Assembly (NCBI GenBank): GCA_023053545.1
Contig: JAKZAN010000002.1
Span: 8,552,790 to 8,616,789 of the forward strand
DNA: 64,000 bases
Source: Lepidurus packardi
Lineage: Eukaryota > Arthropoda > Branchiopoda > Notostraca > Triopsidae
Reading direction: 5' to 3'
Part shown: piece by piece, positions 12,893 through 22,691 of the stretch
How the letters are laid out: every line of letters begins with the position of its first letter
Numbering within the stretch: position 1 is the first letter of the stretch
Position numbers and translations under genes: made by a program
Notes under the pieces: model-generated
The model's database searches: none
What the model saw: only the letters and a program-made list of their open reading frames with translations
What the model was told of the DNA's origin: nothing

Positions 12893-13455
12893 CACAGTAT
12901 AAAAGTTTACACAGTATGGTAACAGGGCTATCTTTAATGTTAAGGTTTTAAGCTGACTTTCTCGGCCCCCAGAGTAAATTCAGGTAAAAGGCCAGAATAA
13001 CAAAGAGAAAATTCGCAAAACATTCCGTTGCCGTAACGTAAATCTACCTCTAAATTTATTTTATATGTGTGGATGTAAATTTAAAAACAGCTTTATACGT
13101 ATATGGCCTTTTCAAAATAAGACTACAAATTTGCAAATATTTGCTTATTTCTTCTCTTTCTGCCCCCCCCCCCCCCCCCCCCCCCCCTTGACTGTTGCGC
13201 CCTAGGCATTGGCCTAGGTTGGCCTTTTGGGAAATGCGGCCCTGCCCGTTTTGAGAATGTTTTGCTCTCTTTACGAGCCCTTTTTCTAGTAGATTAGAAA
13301 TGCCTTCTTGACAATACGATGGACAAGTCTATGAATCCATCACCACGTATGTTTTTGTGTACTGCCACATCCTCTTGAGACCAAGAAAGCAGGTAATAAA
13401 ACCTTAACATTGGAAGATACTCCAGGTACCATACTGTGTAAACCTTTATACTGTG
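12893..13455 (-). mobile_element. 563-bp non-autonomous P-element-family transposon
   Basis: Bounded by terminal inverted repeats that start CACAGTATAA / end TTATACTGTG and match each other over about 65-70 bp with small differences. Both ends also match the larger element at 14641-16589. The left 110 bp here is homologous to that element's right end (shared TTCAGGTAAAAGGCCAG), and the right 215 bp here is homologous to its left end. This copy therefore sits in the opposite orientation and is an internal-deletion derivative. It is framed by a perfect 8-bp duplication, carries no reading frame, and contains a run of 25 C. It must depend on a transposase made elsewhere. Confidence 0.88.
13163..13187 (+). 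repeat. poly-C tract (25 C)
   Basis: An uninterrupted run of 25 cytosines inside the small transposon, preceded by a pyrimidine-rich stretch. The length of such a run in an assembly is often unreliable. Confidence 0.9.
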
Positions 13456-13463
13456 GTTGAAAC
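13456..13463 (+). repeat. 8-bp target-site duplication, right copy (GTTGAAAC)
   Basis: Identical to 12885-12892, directly after the right terminal inverted repeat. Confidence 0.85.
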
Positions 13464-13784
13464 TGCAACGGACCGTCAAGAAACCCCAGTTTAGCGGTTT
13501 CTTGCCGATCTAGAGCAGCAGCATAATGTAAATAATGCTTCAGTGTGAAATACTGTACATTGAAGTATAACGTAAAACCTGTGTAATAGACATGAGCAGC
13601 TATCAGGTCGTTGTTCTCATTGAATATTGGATATACATCTGCTCGGTCCAGCTCAACTATAAGATAAATACTTGTTACATTAATGTTACACAAATATTTT
13701 TAAAACAGTTAGTTTGGTTGCCTGGGACTTACTTGGGTTGAATTAAAGGTAAATTTGTTCCCATTGTTGTACTGCTAACCTACT

Positions 13785-13843
13785 GTGTTGATGATTCTAC
13801 CGCCTCGTCAATGGCATTGACCAGGCGGTTGAATCGTCAACAC
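13785..13843. repeat. 29-bp inverted repeat with 1-nt loop
   Basis: Arms 13785-13813 and 13815-13843 pair at 26 of 29 positions (GTGTTGATGATTCTACC opposite GGCGGTTGAATCGTCAACAC). It could extrude as a cruciform or be the relic of a small foldback element. It lies in the 1.2 kb between the two transposons, which otherwise holds no supported gene (an open frame on the minus strand at 13854-14171 has no recognisable features). Confidence 0.8.
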
Positions 13844-14632
13844 CGTATCAGATTCAGAGTTTTACAGGCATAGCCAACTCTTTAACAATTCGCTTCCGAG
13901 CACGAGTAAGACCGTACTCTTCTGTGACGTTATAACTTTCTAAATTGAAACAAACGTCAAAGACAAAGGTGTAGAAGGAATGCCATGAAAGCTTCTTAAA
14001 CGTGTTGTTACGTTCGAACCATTTTATTTCATGCGTTTCACTCTCGCTAACCCAATACATTTGTTTTCTTCTTTTCTCTTTTGCTTCCCCGCTCTCATTG
14101 CCCTCACTTCTTCTTCCGGTCACCTCGTATTGCCAACGTCGGGGTTCACGATGACTCCTCCAACAAGGCAACCGAGGTGCTAATTGTTCCTAGAAGCTAC
14201 CAGGTCAAGGTTGGCTCATACGCCAACGCAGCTACTACGTAGGAGTGAAACGCCACAGTAGTGGAAGTGGAGTGAAACGCCTCTAGAATACCTTTACAGT
14301 GTAAATGTAGGCAAACTGTCAAGGGAGAATAAGGCATGCGTGTGTTTGTCAGGGCTAATTGGAGAATGTCAAGGGTAATGTATTTCAGGGTCAGGGCTTC
14401 GTATTATGGTGTCCCAAAAAAAGACCTAATTAATACCCTAGACATCGCTTATCCTATTATTTTTTCTTGGATTTTACTGGCCAGCGGGGTTAAACTCCTC
14501 TTTCATTCCCTTCTAAAATAGAAAACACCCCGTAATAAACCAAATGCACCATTTTTGGCAAAGCATTTTAAACTTCCTCTCATGGTTCAATATTTTCACA
14601 ACCGATCGAATTGAAATTCCAACCAGCCGAAA

Positions 14633-14640
14633 GCCTATGG
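14633..14640 (+). repeat. 8-bp target-site duplication, left copy (GCCTATGG)
   Basis: Directly left of the transposon end CACAGTATAG; the same octamer follows the right end at 16590-16597. Confidence 0.88.
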
Positions 14641-16589
14641 CACAGTATAGAGGTTTACACAGTATGGTAACAGGGGTATCCTTCCAATGTTAAGGTTTTC
14701 TCACAAATCTCTCGGTCCCAAGAGGATGTGAGGGTACGAAGGCTTATATGGGGGATGGATTCCCAGACTGTGCCATGTACCCCCATGTAGGCATTCCTAA
14801 TCTACTAGAGAAAGGGTTCGAGAAGAGAACAAAACATTCACAAAACGGGGGACTCTCTCGGGCACTCTAGGGAGTTTGGGGCTGACGTAGGGTCCTACCG
14901 GCAACGCGCGCATTTGAAAGTGTTTTTTGGAAAAATGCCTATGCTATTTTTTGGTAATAAGTCTTACACTAATCCATTTCAAGTTCACATTGCTTGCTAA
15001 CCCCTAAAGAAATGCAAGTATTTCCTACTTCCGTGTTTTTAATGCCTTATAAATAGCGTCGTCCCATCAACTCCTACCAATTGTTATTGCGCTTCCGTGC
15101 AGTTTGTTGCAAATTTCACAAATCTCACTTTCAATTTATTTTAAGAAAATTTTCACCGTTTTCTTAACACGACTCTGTAGTTTGTCTTTTTCAAGACGAA
15201 GTACAGTAAACAATTTTCATTAAGTCATTCAAAAATGTACATTAATCCAGCAGTGTAATATAAGTGAGTTTTTAGCAAAGCGAGATTTAGTGTCCAATAG
15301 TGGTTAAGCTAGTTTACTTAAACATGCCTAGAGTAATTTGTTGTGTTCCTTTTTGCAAGAACGCATCCTATAGAAAAGTAGCAGGAAGGAGTTTTTTTTG
15401 TATTCCGAAGGATAGTTGTTCGGAATTATGGTTAGAGGCTCTTCCTAAAGAGTGCGCAGTTTTTTCAAAAAAGCATTTACGAATCTGCTCAGATCATTTT
15501 CGTAGTTGTAAGCCATCTCTTTGCTCGCAACATCCATTTATTCCTGTTTGCGAACCCTGTGGTGGTTTTACACCCATTTATAGTGATCACAACTATGCGC
15601 AAAAACTACCCTCTAAAGAAACGCCTGTTTCCCCAGCTTCACTAGAAATGAGTAGTACTCGGGACATTCACCCCGAGACTATCGATCTTGACGGTTTTCA
15701 TGCCTCTTTAGATGGTTTGGAATTGGATAGTGAATTTGAATATGGTAACTTTTCTACTTCCCAAATCCCAACCTTACCCCAGGCATCTTGTTTGCGTGCC
15801 GATTGTGCTGCTGTTTCCAAAAAACTTGCGCATGCCGAAAAATTAGTATCAATGTTAAGAGTACAGTTAAAGAAAACCCGTTCTGCTTCAAGATTAGTTA
15901 AACACAATTTAAAATACGCGCAAAGGAAAGTCAAAACCCTTAAAACCAAGTTAGCAAACGAGGTGGAGAAAAATTTAGAATTAGAACAGAAGATCTCTGC
16001 CCCTTTATCCATTGTTCGTTCGAGTTAGGATTTACTATATACACTTAAAGAAGAAAATGTAGCTGTAGCAGAAAGAGCCGTAGTTAAACGTGTTAAGAAA
16101 AATACTAAACTTGCAAAAGTTAGTAACATTTAGGAATAGTTGTAAAGTACCCATGTAATGGATAACTCGTATATAGACATAAATATTCATAACAACACAT
16201 ATAGACATTAATATACATGGGTATTTTATAGTATATGGGGTTAAACCTGTATATTATAAAACACCTATGTATGGGTTGCAAAATAGACTGCCTCCTCGTG
16301 GTGCAACCTGGGTAACGCGAAATAGTCTATAATGTGTATACGTGTTGTGCTTTGACCTAGTTAATTCATCTTTTATTTTAAGCTCACATAGTTTAAAGCA
16401 ATAGATTTAAATTACGCGCTTTGTAAACCGTCGTGACCTTTTTTGAACTGCACTGGGAGGTTTGCGAATGTACCCTTTCATTTTCTGGCCTTTTACCTGA
16501 ATATTACTCTGGGGACCGAGAAGGTCGTCAGAAAACCTTAACATTGGAAGATAGCCCTGTTACCATACTGTGTAAACCTCTATACTGTG
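14641..16589 (+). mobile_element. 1949-bp P-element-family transposon carrying a THAP gene
   Basis: Terminal inverted repeats begin CACAGTATAGAGGTTTACAC on the left and are mirrored at 16500-16589 on the right, with recognisable pairing for about 90 bp. A perfect 8-bp duplication flanks it. The single gene inside is an N-terminal THAP DNA-binding domain followed by a coiled coil, the same domain order as the N-terminus of P-element transposase. The GTP-binding and RNase-H-like catalytic parts are absent, and full autonomous P elements are about 3 kb or longer, so this is a deletion derivative. The combination of 8-bp duplication, CA...TG ends and THAP gene places it in the P superfamily. It cannot move itself, but it could bind P-type ends. 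Confidence 0.88.
15324..16028 (+). CDS. THAP-domain coiled-coil protein (truncated P-type transposase N-terminus)
   Basis: 234 residues inside the P-like transposon. The THAP zinc finger occupies about residues 1-80: C6, C11, then C55 and H58 (ICSDHF), with the expected F-x-x-P (FFCIPKD), W36 and a PFIPV box where families have AVPTIF. An acidic, serine-rich linker (about 95-155) follows, then a long coiled coil from about 163 (KKLAHAEKLV, VKTLKTKLANEVEKNLELEQ). Drosophila KP-type repressors have this same THAP plus leucine-zipper layout and compete with the full transposase for the DNA ends; a similar role here is inference. The frame is closed by TAG at 16026, but the same frame stays open for another 34 codons to 16133 and continues the coiled-coil pattern. 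The ATG at 15324 is chosen because MPRVICC is the typical THAP start. Confidence 0.85.
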   Translation: MPRVICCVPFCKNASYRKVAGRSFFCIPKDSCSELWLEALPKECAVFSKKHLRICSDHFRSCKPSLCSQHPFIPVCEPCGGFTPIYSDHNYAQKLPSKETPVSPASLEMSSTRDIHPETIDLDGFHASLDGLELDSEFEYGNFSTSQIPTLPQASCLRADCAAVSKKLAHAEKLVSMLRVQLKKTRSASRLVKHNLKYAQRKVKTLKTKLANEVEKNLELEQKISAPLSIVRSS

Positions 16590-16597
16590 GCCTATGG
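16590..16597 (+). repeat. 8-bp target-site duplication, right copy (GCCTATGG)
   Basis: Identical to 14633-14640, directly after the right terminal inverted repeat ending CTATACTGTG. Confidence 0.88.
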
Positions 16598-16747
16598 GCT
16601 AAAAATGTAAACTATGCAAGACAGAAATTGTGATGTAACGAAAGGAAACAAATTTGAAACGCTCGCCTTCCTTACAGCCGTATAGATCACAAATCAGGTT
16701 GCAGGGACTGACGTGAGGTCCGCCCTTCTCGGCTAAAGTTCGACCAT

Positions 16748-16781
16748 AGAGTAAAGATATATAAATACATATCTTTACTCT
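16748..16781. repeat. short hairpin upstream of STK40
   Basis: Perfect 13-bp inverted repeat (AGAGTAAAGATAT / ATATCTTTACTCT) around an 8-nt AT spacer, in the otherwise featureless 570 bp between the transposon and STK40. It is too far from the start codon to assign a function. Confidence 0.6.
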
Positions 16782-17170
16782 GTGAGTAGAACTTACTGGT
16801 CGTCCTTCTAGCTATCAGTCACTCAAGTCTTTCTGTTTTCGACGTCAAAAGTTTTAGGGCACTCTGTTGCAGGATCATTTCGCGTTTTAACATTTCGTGT
16901 TTCGCGTTTCGCCGCTCACCATAATATAAACAATGCTGCATGTAGAAAATAACGAAAGTTTGTGCAATCGCGTAACATCTAACATTGTCATACTAATACA
17001 TTAAGTGAATAATTGCAAAAACATTGTATTGCTTTGAGCTTATATTTTGATTCCAACTTGCTTGACTACGAACAAAAGAATGGTCCCCATATCTCATCGA
17101 AATTGATCTACTTGGTTTCGAGTTGAGAAGAGACGACGTGTTACTTGCTCGAGTTTGGTCGTGTTCAACT

Positions 17171-19400
17171 ATGAAGCGCAGTCAGTTTACGCTTAGTACG
17201 GAAACTGCGGATAGACAAACCTCTGATGAAGAATGCCACCTAGGGAAAAGATACAAACCGTGTATATTTAAGAAAGCCAGTACGATTACAATTAGCAAAG
17301 CGATACCAGGTCAAAACTTCACTATAATTGAATTAAACAACTATTTATTTTTGTTTATTTTTTTTTTGTCAACAGTGGCACCAGCCGAGGGAACTTTGGT
17401 ATCCAATAGAGAAGTTAAAAGAGCTGGTCAGTGTTACTTATTGGGACCAAGGCAGGGTAACTCTCCCGTTAAGAGCATTTCCCAGTGCCTTGCTCGTAAG
17501 GAAGGGACAGATGATTACTATTCCGTGAAGGTATATGCAAATTTGAGTTTCTAACTTCATTCTAAAATTCCTTTGCATTCTTTTAAATTATAGATGTTGG
17601 TTTTAAAACCACCAAATGAAGAAACTCAGGATGATAAACAAGGAAAGATGTTACTTTACACGGAGTTTTCGCTATTGTCACTCCTACGAGGCCAAAAAGG
17701 TGTTATTCAACATCACGGCTTGTTTAAAGTAACGTAACAAGTCTATTCTTCATCCGTGTTTTAATTTCGATTTCAAGGATTTCGCACTTGAAGAAAAAGA
17801 ATTGTCTAATGGTCAGCAAATTTACACGGGACGGACTCTTTCAAGGCTATGCTTAGTTTTAGACTGTCTGTCGCCTACAGAGTTCTATCCAGCGTCTCTA
17901 GATTTCAGAAACCTCCAGCAATATGTAATAAAAGAAAAGAAGTTAAGCGAGAAAGAAACATTAGTTTTGTTTCATAACGTAGTAAGCATTGTCGAGCAGC
18001 TTCATAAGGTACTTGCCCAATCATATTGCCTTGACGAACGTACGTTTTCATGTTTTTCTTTCCTTCGCCCTAGAAAAATATTGTTCATCGAGACTTGAAA
18101 CTTGGAAACTTAGTTCTCAATCGAAGAACTTTAGAAGTTAGCATATCTAATTTTTGTCTGGGAAAGCATCTTGGATCTGAAGCAGACCTTCTTAGAGACC
18201 AAAGAGGCTCTCCAGCATATATTTCTCCGGACGTACTCAGTGGAAAGCCATATTTAGGTGTTATTAATGTTTGCGTCTATTCTAAAACTCGTTTACTAAT
18301 TAATGTTGTTTATCGTTGCAGCTAAGCCATCAGATATGTGGGCTTTAGGTGTTGTCCTTTTCACAATGCTCTATGGCCAGTTTCCATTTTATGATTCCGT
18401 TCCACAGGAGTTATTCCGAAAGATTAAAACAGCTGAGTATAATATTCCCGAGTAAGTCCGTTTTGTACGTTTTTTCTTTTTTTTTTTATCAGCATTGTCT
18501 TGCAGAGACGGACGTGTATCAGCAAGTACAGCAAATCTTATTAAACAATTGCTTGTCTTGGATCCTCAGAAGCGTTTAACGGCTTCTCAAGTTTTAGAAG
18601 TTTTGAGAAGTACAATGCGTCCTGAAAGAAGCTTATCTGTAGATGACAATTCAGATGCTCAAGTACTATACTGAAAATATCTTAAGCAGAAAAACATGAA
18701 GTTTTTGATTGGTTAAGGTCGTTCCAGACATTGACAATCAAAAACCCGAGCCTGAGAAAACTTTCGAGGAACACAAAACTTCTGCATACGAAATAGCTCT
18801 AAGAAAAGTAAATTTGTAGATTTCGCAAGTCATCTTGACACTTAAGATGTCTTGCTCTATTTTTTAAAAAAAATGTAGATAGCTGATGCTGTCAGGCCAG
18901 GACCTCTCTCACGTCATACTGCGCATCAGTCCGAAAGAAACTCATTAGTAGGTTTAACCATACCAGTGCGTCGATCTGCCCAGGAAGCCCAGCCACTTAC
19001 ATCAGAGCAAATGCTCCAGTTTCAACAATACTTACGCCCCTCAACGGTTTCTTCAGTCTCTGCGATTCGCGGGTCCAATTCTGTTTCGAACACCGTAGCG
19101 CTTATGCTCCAGCAGCGATTTCAGATGCAGCGACTCAATCGTATTCAAGAACAGGCAAGTCCGGACAATGTGACAGGGTTCCCGAGATCAAGAGCAGCGA
19201 CCATGCAAACTGCTGTACGACTTGCCGAATTGGAAGCTCGCCATTTGGCACAGCTACGCAGAACTCGACAAGCTGGACTTGCTGCCAGAGAACGATTTGA
19301 TTGGCCCGAAGTTAGGAATCAGGAAGGGAACGTAGAATCGGTGGTTTTAACCAGGCGACAATCTACAGGATCTTTGCACGAGCGTAACAGTGGTAATTAG
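17171..19400 (+). CDS. STK40: serine/threonine-protein kinase 40 (SINK-homologous pseudokinase)
   Basis: Tribbles-related pseudokinase that acts as a scaffold for COP1-type ubiquitin ligation in mammals. Nine exons (17171-17309, 17376-17530, 17594-17728, 17778-18008, 18074-18257, 18322-18451, 18506-18662, 18718-18807, 18879-19400) give 580 residues. Diagnostic strings: LGPRQGNSPVKSISQCLARK, GKMLLYTEFSLLSLL, KNIVHRDLKLGN (HRD at 225-227), SNFCLGKH where a kinase has DFG (N247-F248-C249, as in human STK40), RGSPAYISPDVLSGKPY, KPSDMWALGVVLFTMLYGQF and VVPDID. The start MKRSQ resembles the human MKRR start; an upstream in-frame ATG at 17123 exists but is less likely. The C-terminal exon is long and rich in Gln and Arg, making the protein about 145 residues longer than human STK40. 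Confidence 0.95.
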
Positions 19401-19473
19401 TGTAATTTTTTTAAATATTTGCATACACATCCGAGCTTGAAGACAGCTCGCGTATTTTTCATAGTTGGCTCGT

Positions 19474-19509
19474 AGTTGGCACCACCTCGCGGTCGAGGTG
19501 GTGCCAACT
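19474..19509. repeat. perfect 16-bp inverted repeat downstream of STK40
   Basis: AGTTGGCACCACCTCG and its exact complement CGAGGTGGTGCCAACT around a 4-nt loop (CGGT), 74 bp after the STK40 stop. It would form a strong GC-rich hairpin in RNA or a cruciform in DNA. It lies just outside the larger inverted-repeat element, and may be its own small foldback. Confidence 0.85.
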
Positions 19510-19522
19510 GCCTTGTAATATA

Positions 19523-20159
19523 AGCCGCGTTCGTTTTGCACCATAGACTTAAACTTATACTAGCCAAAACTTCCTTGACTTACGCTTCGAAGTGTTCGTT
19601 TTAGCCTGAACTAGGAAAGTTTACGGAAGTCAACTTGGAAAGTCCTGAGTCCAAAACGAACGCTTATAGAGTCTTTACCAAATTCGCTCCCTAGTGGCAA
19701 GAATGGGCGAAATCGACTACTTTACGTACATTTTCTAGAAGGCGCTTTCCTTACTACGTAGAAGACGTACGTAAAATGGTGTATTTCGACCATTCTTGCC
19801 GCTAGGGAGCGAATTTGGTAAAAACTTTGTATACAATTGCTCTACCCACGGGGAGGTGCTTCTAGAAAATAAACAAAAGCAGTATATGAATTGTTCGATA
19901 TCGACAAACGAGTAAATAAGCAAGAGGCGGGGTTAAGTTTAAGACTAGACACAAGAGTACTCGCAAGAGTATAGACTTGCCTGACTTGTGACCAAAGTCT
20001 AAGTCGACTTGAGACGTTCAAAGTCTAAGTCGACTAGCTAAAGAAAACGCTTATAAGCCCGAAGTCTATGGAAGTCTACCTATCTCGAACGGTTATAAGC
20101 GCAAAGTCTTATGTAGACTTTTAAGTCGGCTTAAAACTGTTGTCAAAACGAACGTGGCT
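19523..20159. mobile_element. 637-bp inverted-repeat (MITE-like) element
   Basis: Outer ends AGCCGCGTTCGTTTTG (19523-19538) and CAAAACGAACGTGGCT (20144-20159) are inverted with one mismatch. Inside, a second, longer pair of arms (19675-19729 and 19767-19821; ACCAAATTCGCTCCCTAG shared) folds back around a 37-nt loop, and many AAGTCTA/TAGACTT motifs occur in both orientations. No reading frame. It has the build of a non-autonomous foldback transposon. I could not find a convincing target-site duplication, so the exact ends are uncertain. Confidence 0.7.
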
Positions 20160-20285
20160 ATGGTTTGCAGTATAATTTAATAAGTATATTGGAAATAGAG
20201 TGCAAAATTCATTGCAAAGGGAAAAATATATCAAGGACTCCTACTTTTTTAGCAAACAAATGTATTCAGAGATCTTGAACTGGAT

Positions 20286-21700
20286 CTATGCAGAATTAAC
20301 TTTAGCGGTACCCGATACAGCAGTAGACGTTTTCAAAGCGAGTGCTGCCAATTTGGCTTGGCGCACCTTTTTTCTCCATTCTATCCATTTGGAAATTTCA
20401 GGATTCGTTATGTCTCCTTTAGCCTCTAACTGTTGGTAATACGCTTCTCTTAAAATACGGAAAGATTGCAATGAAGCATATGGAAGCTGTGTGATTGGGT
20501 CGTAATATCGTGCTGGTAATCTACAAAAATTTCGTTTTAAATTTAGTTAGGAAAACAACTGACTTTGTTACCTCGTTATGGGACAAATGTTTCTTGGATA
20601 TGGTTTCGGTACAGCTTGTGGAAAAAACTTATCACAAAAAGTACTGTCCGCAAAGGTTATGAACGTTCGTTCACACTTAATTCCATGATCAATTTTATCC
20701 ACAGCTTCTTCTTTTCTTGCTTCTTCTCCTTCTTCATCCACGTTAATTCTCTCCATTTCAGTGTCTGCGATTATTTCAATCAGAGGCATTGTTGTGGAGT
20801 AATATCTTATAAATGGTCCAGTCTGTGCTTTCTTCACCGTTCTGCTTTTCTTTTTCTCGAGTTCCAAGAGTCGATAATCCTCTATAGAATAAAATAATCT
20901 TTTTTGTACATTTCTATTTGCATATTTACAGTTTGTATACCTAAAGAGCGAATATTTTCTTCTTCGGTTACCACTGCTTCAGCTAGTAGCTCTTCTTGCG
21001 TTAATTTGACATGCTCTCTTCCATATCGGCGTCTCTTTTTCGTACATAATTGCCTTTCTTGCAAACGCCGAACCGTTTCGGCAGATTTCAGCGCTGTGGT
21101 TTGACGAATGGAAATTCTTTTCCCTTCTAAACAGGCATTAGGGTCCAAATAAAAATAAAGGTTAAAAAAGTTTGATATCGATGCTTTTCCTACCAATTTT
21201 TTGGAATTTAGCCTGTGGTCCCTTATTTTTTTCTTCTACAGATTGCTCCTTTTGCACAATGGGTTTCCTGGGTTTCGCAGCTTTTCCTTGTGTTTTGCCT
21301 TCGACTTTTTGTTTAGGTTCCTTTATTATATACCGAGAAATAAGCTTTAAATGTCGTTTCGAAGAATAGAATTTACCTTATAGGCTTTTGTAACAAGGGG
21401 TCCGCGTTTTCGCTTCGATGTTTCATCCTCGCCATCCGAAATTGGCTCATCATTTTCATCAATGCTAAAATCAGTGTCTACTTCATCTTCTAGCTCATCT
21501 TCCTCCCTAATTTAAAGAAAAGTTTAAGCAAGTTAAAAAATTAAAATATGAGAAACTGACTTGAAGTGAAACTCTTTATCATCCTCCTCTTCAGCAAAGC
21601 CACCGTAGGTAGTCTTGTAAAAATCATCTTCTTCTTCTTCATTGAGAAGTTTAGCCAAGCGGTTTCCGGCATTTACTCTTCTTTCACGCGTACTAGCCAT
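20286..21700 (-). CDS. VPS72: vacuolar protein sorting-associated protein 72 / YL-1 chromatin factor
   Basis: Histone H2A.Z-binding subunit of the SRCAP (SWR1-like) and TIP60 remodelling complexes; nuclear. Six exons on the minus strand: 21561-21700, 21377-21506, 21194-21320, 20941-21126, 20572-20881 and 20286-20520, giving 375 residues (human 364). Landmarks: N-terminal RVNAGNRLAKLLNEEEEDDF and FYKTTYGGFAEEEDD, an acidic stretch, KRKRGPLVTKAYK, the RQTTALKSAETVRRLQERQ helix, LTQEELLAEAVVTEEENIRSL, then the C-terminal YL1 domain (CERTFITFADSTFCDKFFP, YPRNICPITR, ARYYDPITQLPYASLQSFRI). All splice phases close. The start is the first ATG before the conserved N-terminus. Confidence 0.96.
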
Positions 21701-21835
21701 GACTATATTTTTTTATAAAAATAGCACAACTCTGCATCGGTTTAAAAAATTTAATAAAAAAGGATATATCTATTTATTATTTTTATCAGCTTTTGGCCAG
21801 CTGCTACTACTTGACGCGTTCAGGGATCAGACGTG

Positions 21836-21946
21836 CTAAAAGCCTCTATGTAGCTCCGATAGGTGGCTGTGTCTCATCTGCTCCAGAAACTCCTTGTTCA
21901 TCTTCTCAATAGCTGGCAGAACGTACTGTTCAAAACGAGGGAAGAC
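21836..21946 (-). CDS. orphan 3'-terminal exon, family not recognised
   Basis: A 37-codon open stretch on the minus strand follows a clean splice acceptor (TTGATTAG) and ends in TAG, just upstream of VPS72. The encoded tail reads like protein (VLPAIEKMNKEFLEQMRHSH). A degenerate copy of the same exon, interrupted by about 140 bp, lies at 26620-26855 on the same strand. No upstream exons could be found to its right, where the sequence is repeats and pseudogene. It may be the surviving end of a duplicated gene or the last exon of a gene whose other exons lie far upstream. Confidence 0.45.
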   Translation of the reverse strand, partial: VFPRFEQYVLPAIEKMNKEFLEQMRHSHLSELHRGF

Positions 21947-22047
21947 CTAATCAAGAAACGGGTAATTTAGTTACGTGTTCCTTCTACTGCACAATTGTTT
22001 GCAAAATTCAGGACGTAACGAAGATTACTTCGGGGCCAGACCGAACG

Positions 22048-22172
22048 TACCCATATTCGAAATTGTGTAGCTTTCGGCGTCACGAGCGCGAATGTCGTTT
22101 ATAGGAAGCGAGCAGCGGAGTTGGGAACCGGGAAAGGAGCGAGGCTGTCAATTTTTCGCGATTTTTGAATGG
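22048..22172. repeat. interspersed repeat, copy 1
   Basis: About 125 bp that matches 22692-22825 at roughly 80 percent (shared TATTCGAAA, GAGTTGGGAAC, GGGAAAGG, TCAATTTTTC). Same orientation as copy 2. The tRNA-like head seen before copy 2 is missing here. Confidence 0.75.
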
Positions 22173-22573
22173 TGTAATTAGGCGATATTCTTTCCCACCG
22201 CTTAAGTAATTCCAGACTTTATTATTTGAATTAGGGTTGGTAAGGATCATTTGAAAATGTATATTGTATGTGCTGGCTTTCAATACAAATAACTTCAAGC
22301 AAACATCTTGCCTAGGGTTGCAATCGTCTTGAATGATTTTGACTTGGTAAGGATAAGGTGAACAAGGTAAGGATTTTTACGTTTTAAAATACGTAAAAGG
22401 AATATAATATAGTAATACGAGCTTCTAGAGAATAAAAGGTATGGAAATAAGCGAAGCGTCACATTTGTATAAATCCAACGAAAGGTGGATGGTATCCACG
22501 TACAGCAATACTACAAACCAGCCTTCTTCATACCTTGTATTTGTAGAACTTTTAACACATCGCTAATATAAGC

Positions 22574-22642
22574 GTGTGACCGAATGGATAACACGCAGAC
22601 TTGTGGAGCCAGAGGTCCTAGGATCGAAACCTGGTCGAGCCA
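22574..22642 (+). repeat. tRNA-like head of a SINE-type repeat
   Basis: Sequence with an A-box-like part (GACCGAATGGATAAC) and a B-box-like part (GGATCGAAACC) spaced as in tRNA genes. The T-arm can pair (CTAGG / CCTGG), but the two acceptor-stem strands do not, so this is not a working tRNA. It stands directly before repeat copy 2, as expected for the RNA polymerase III promoter of a tRNA-derived SINE. Confidence 0.55.
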
Positions 22643-22691
22643 CTTTATTTCGTCAAAAACGAAGTATTAAATTGTACGCTTTCTCTGTACG

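Noticed and set aside
22574-22642. Functional tRNA gene
   Set aside because: A-box, B-box and T-arm are present but the acceptor stem cannot pair and the sequence leads straight into a repeat; better read as the head of a SINE.
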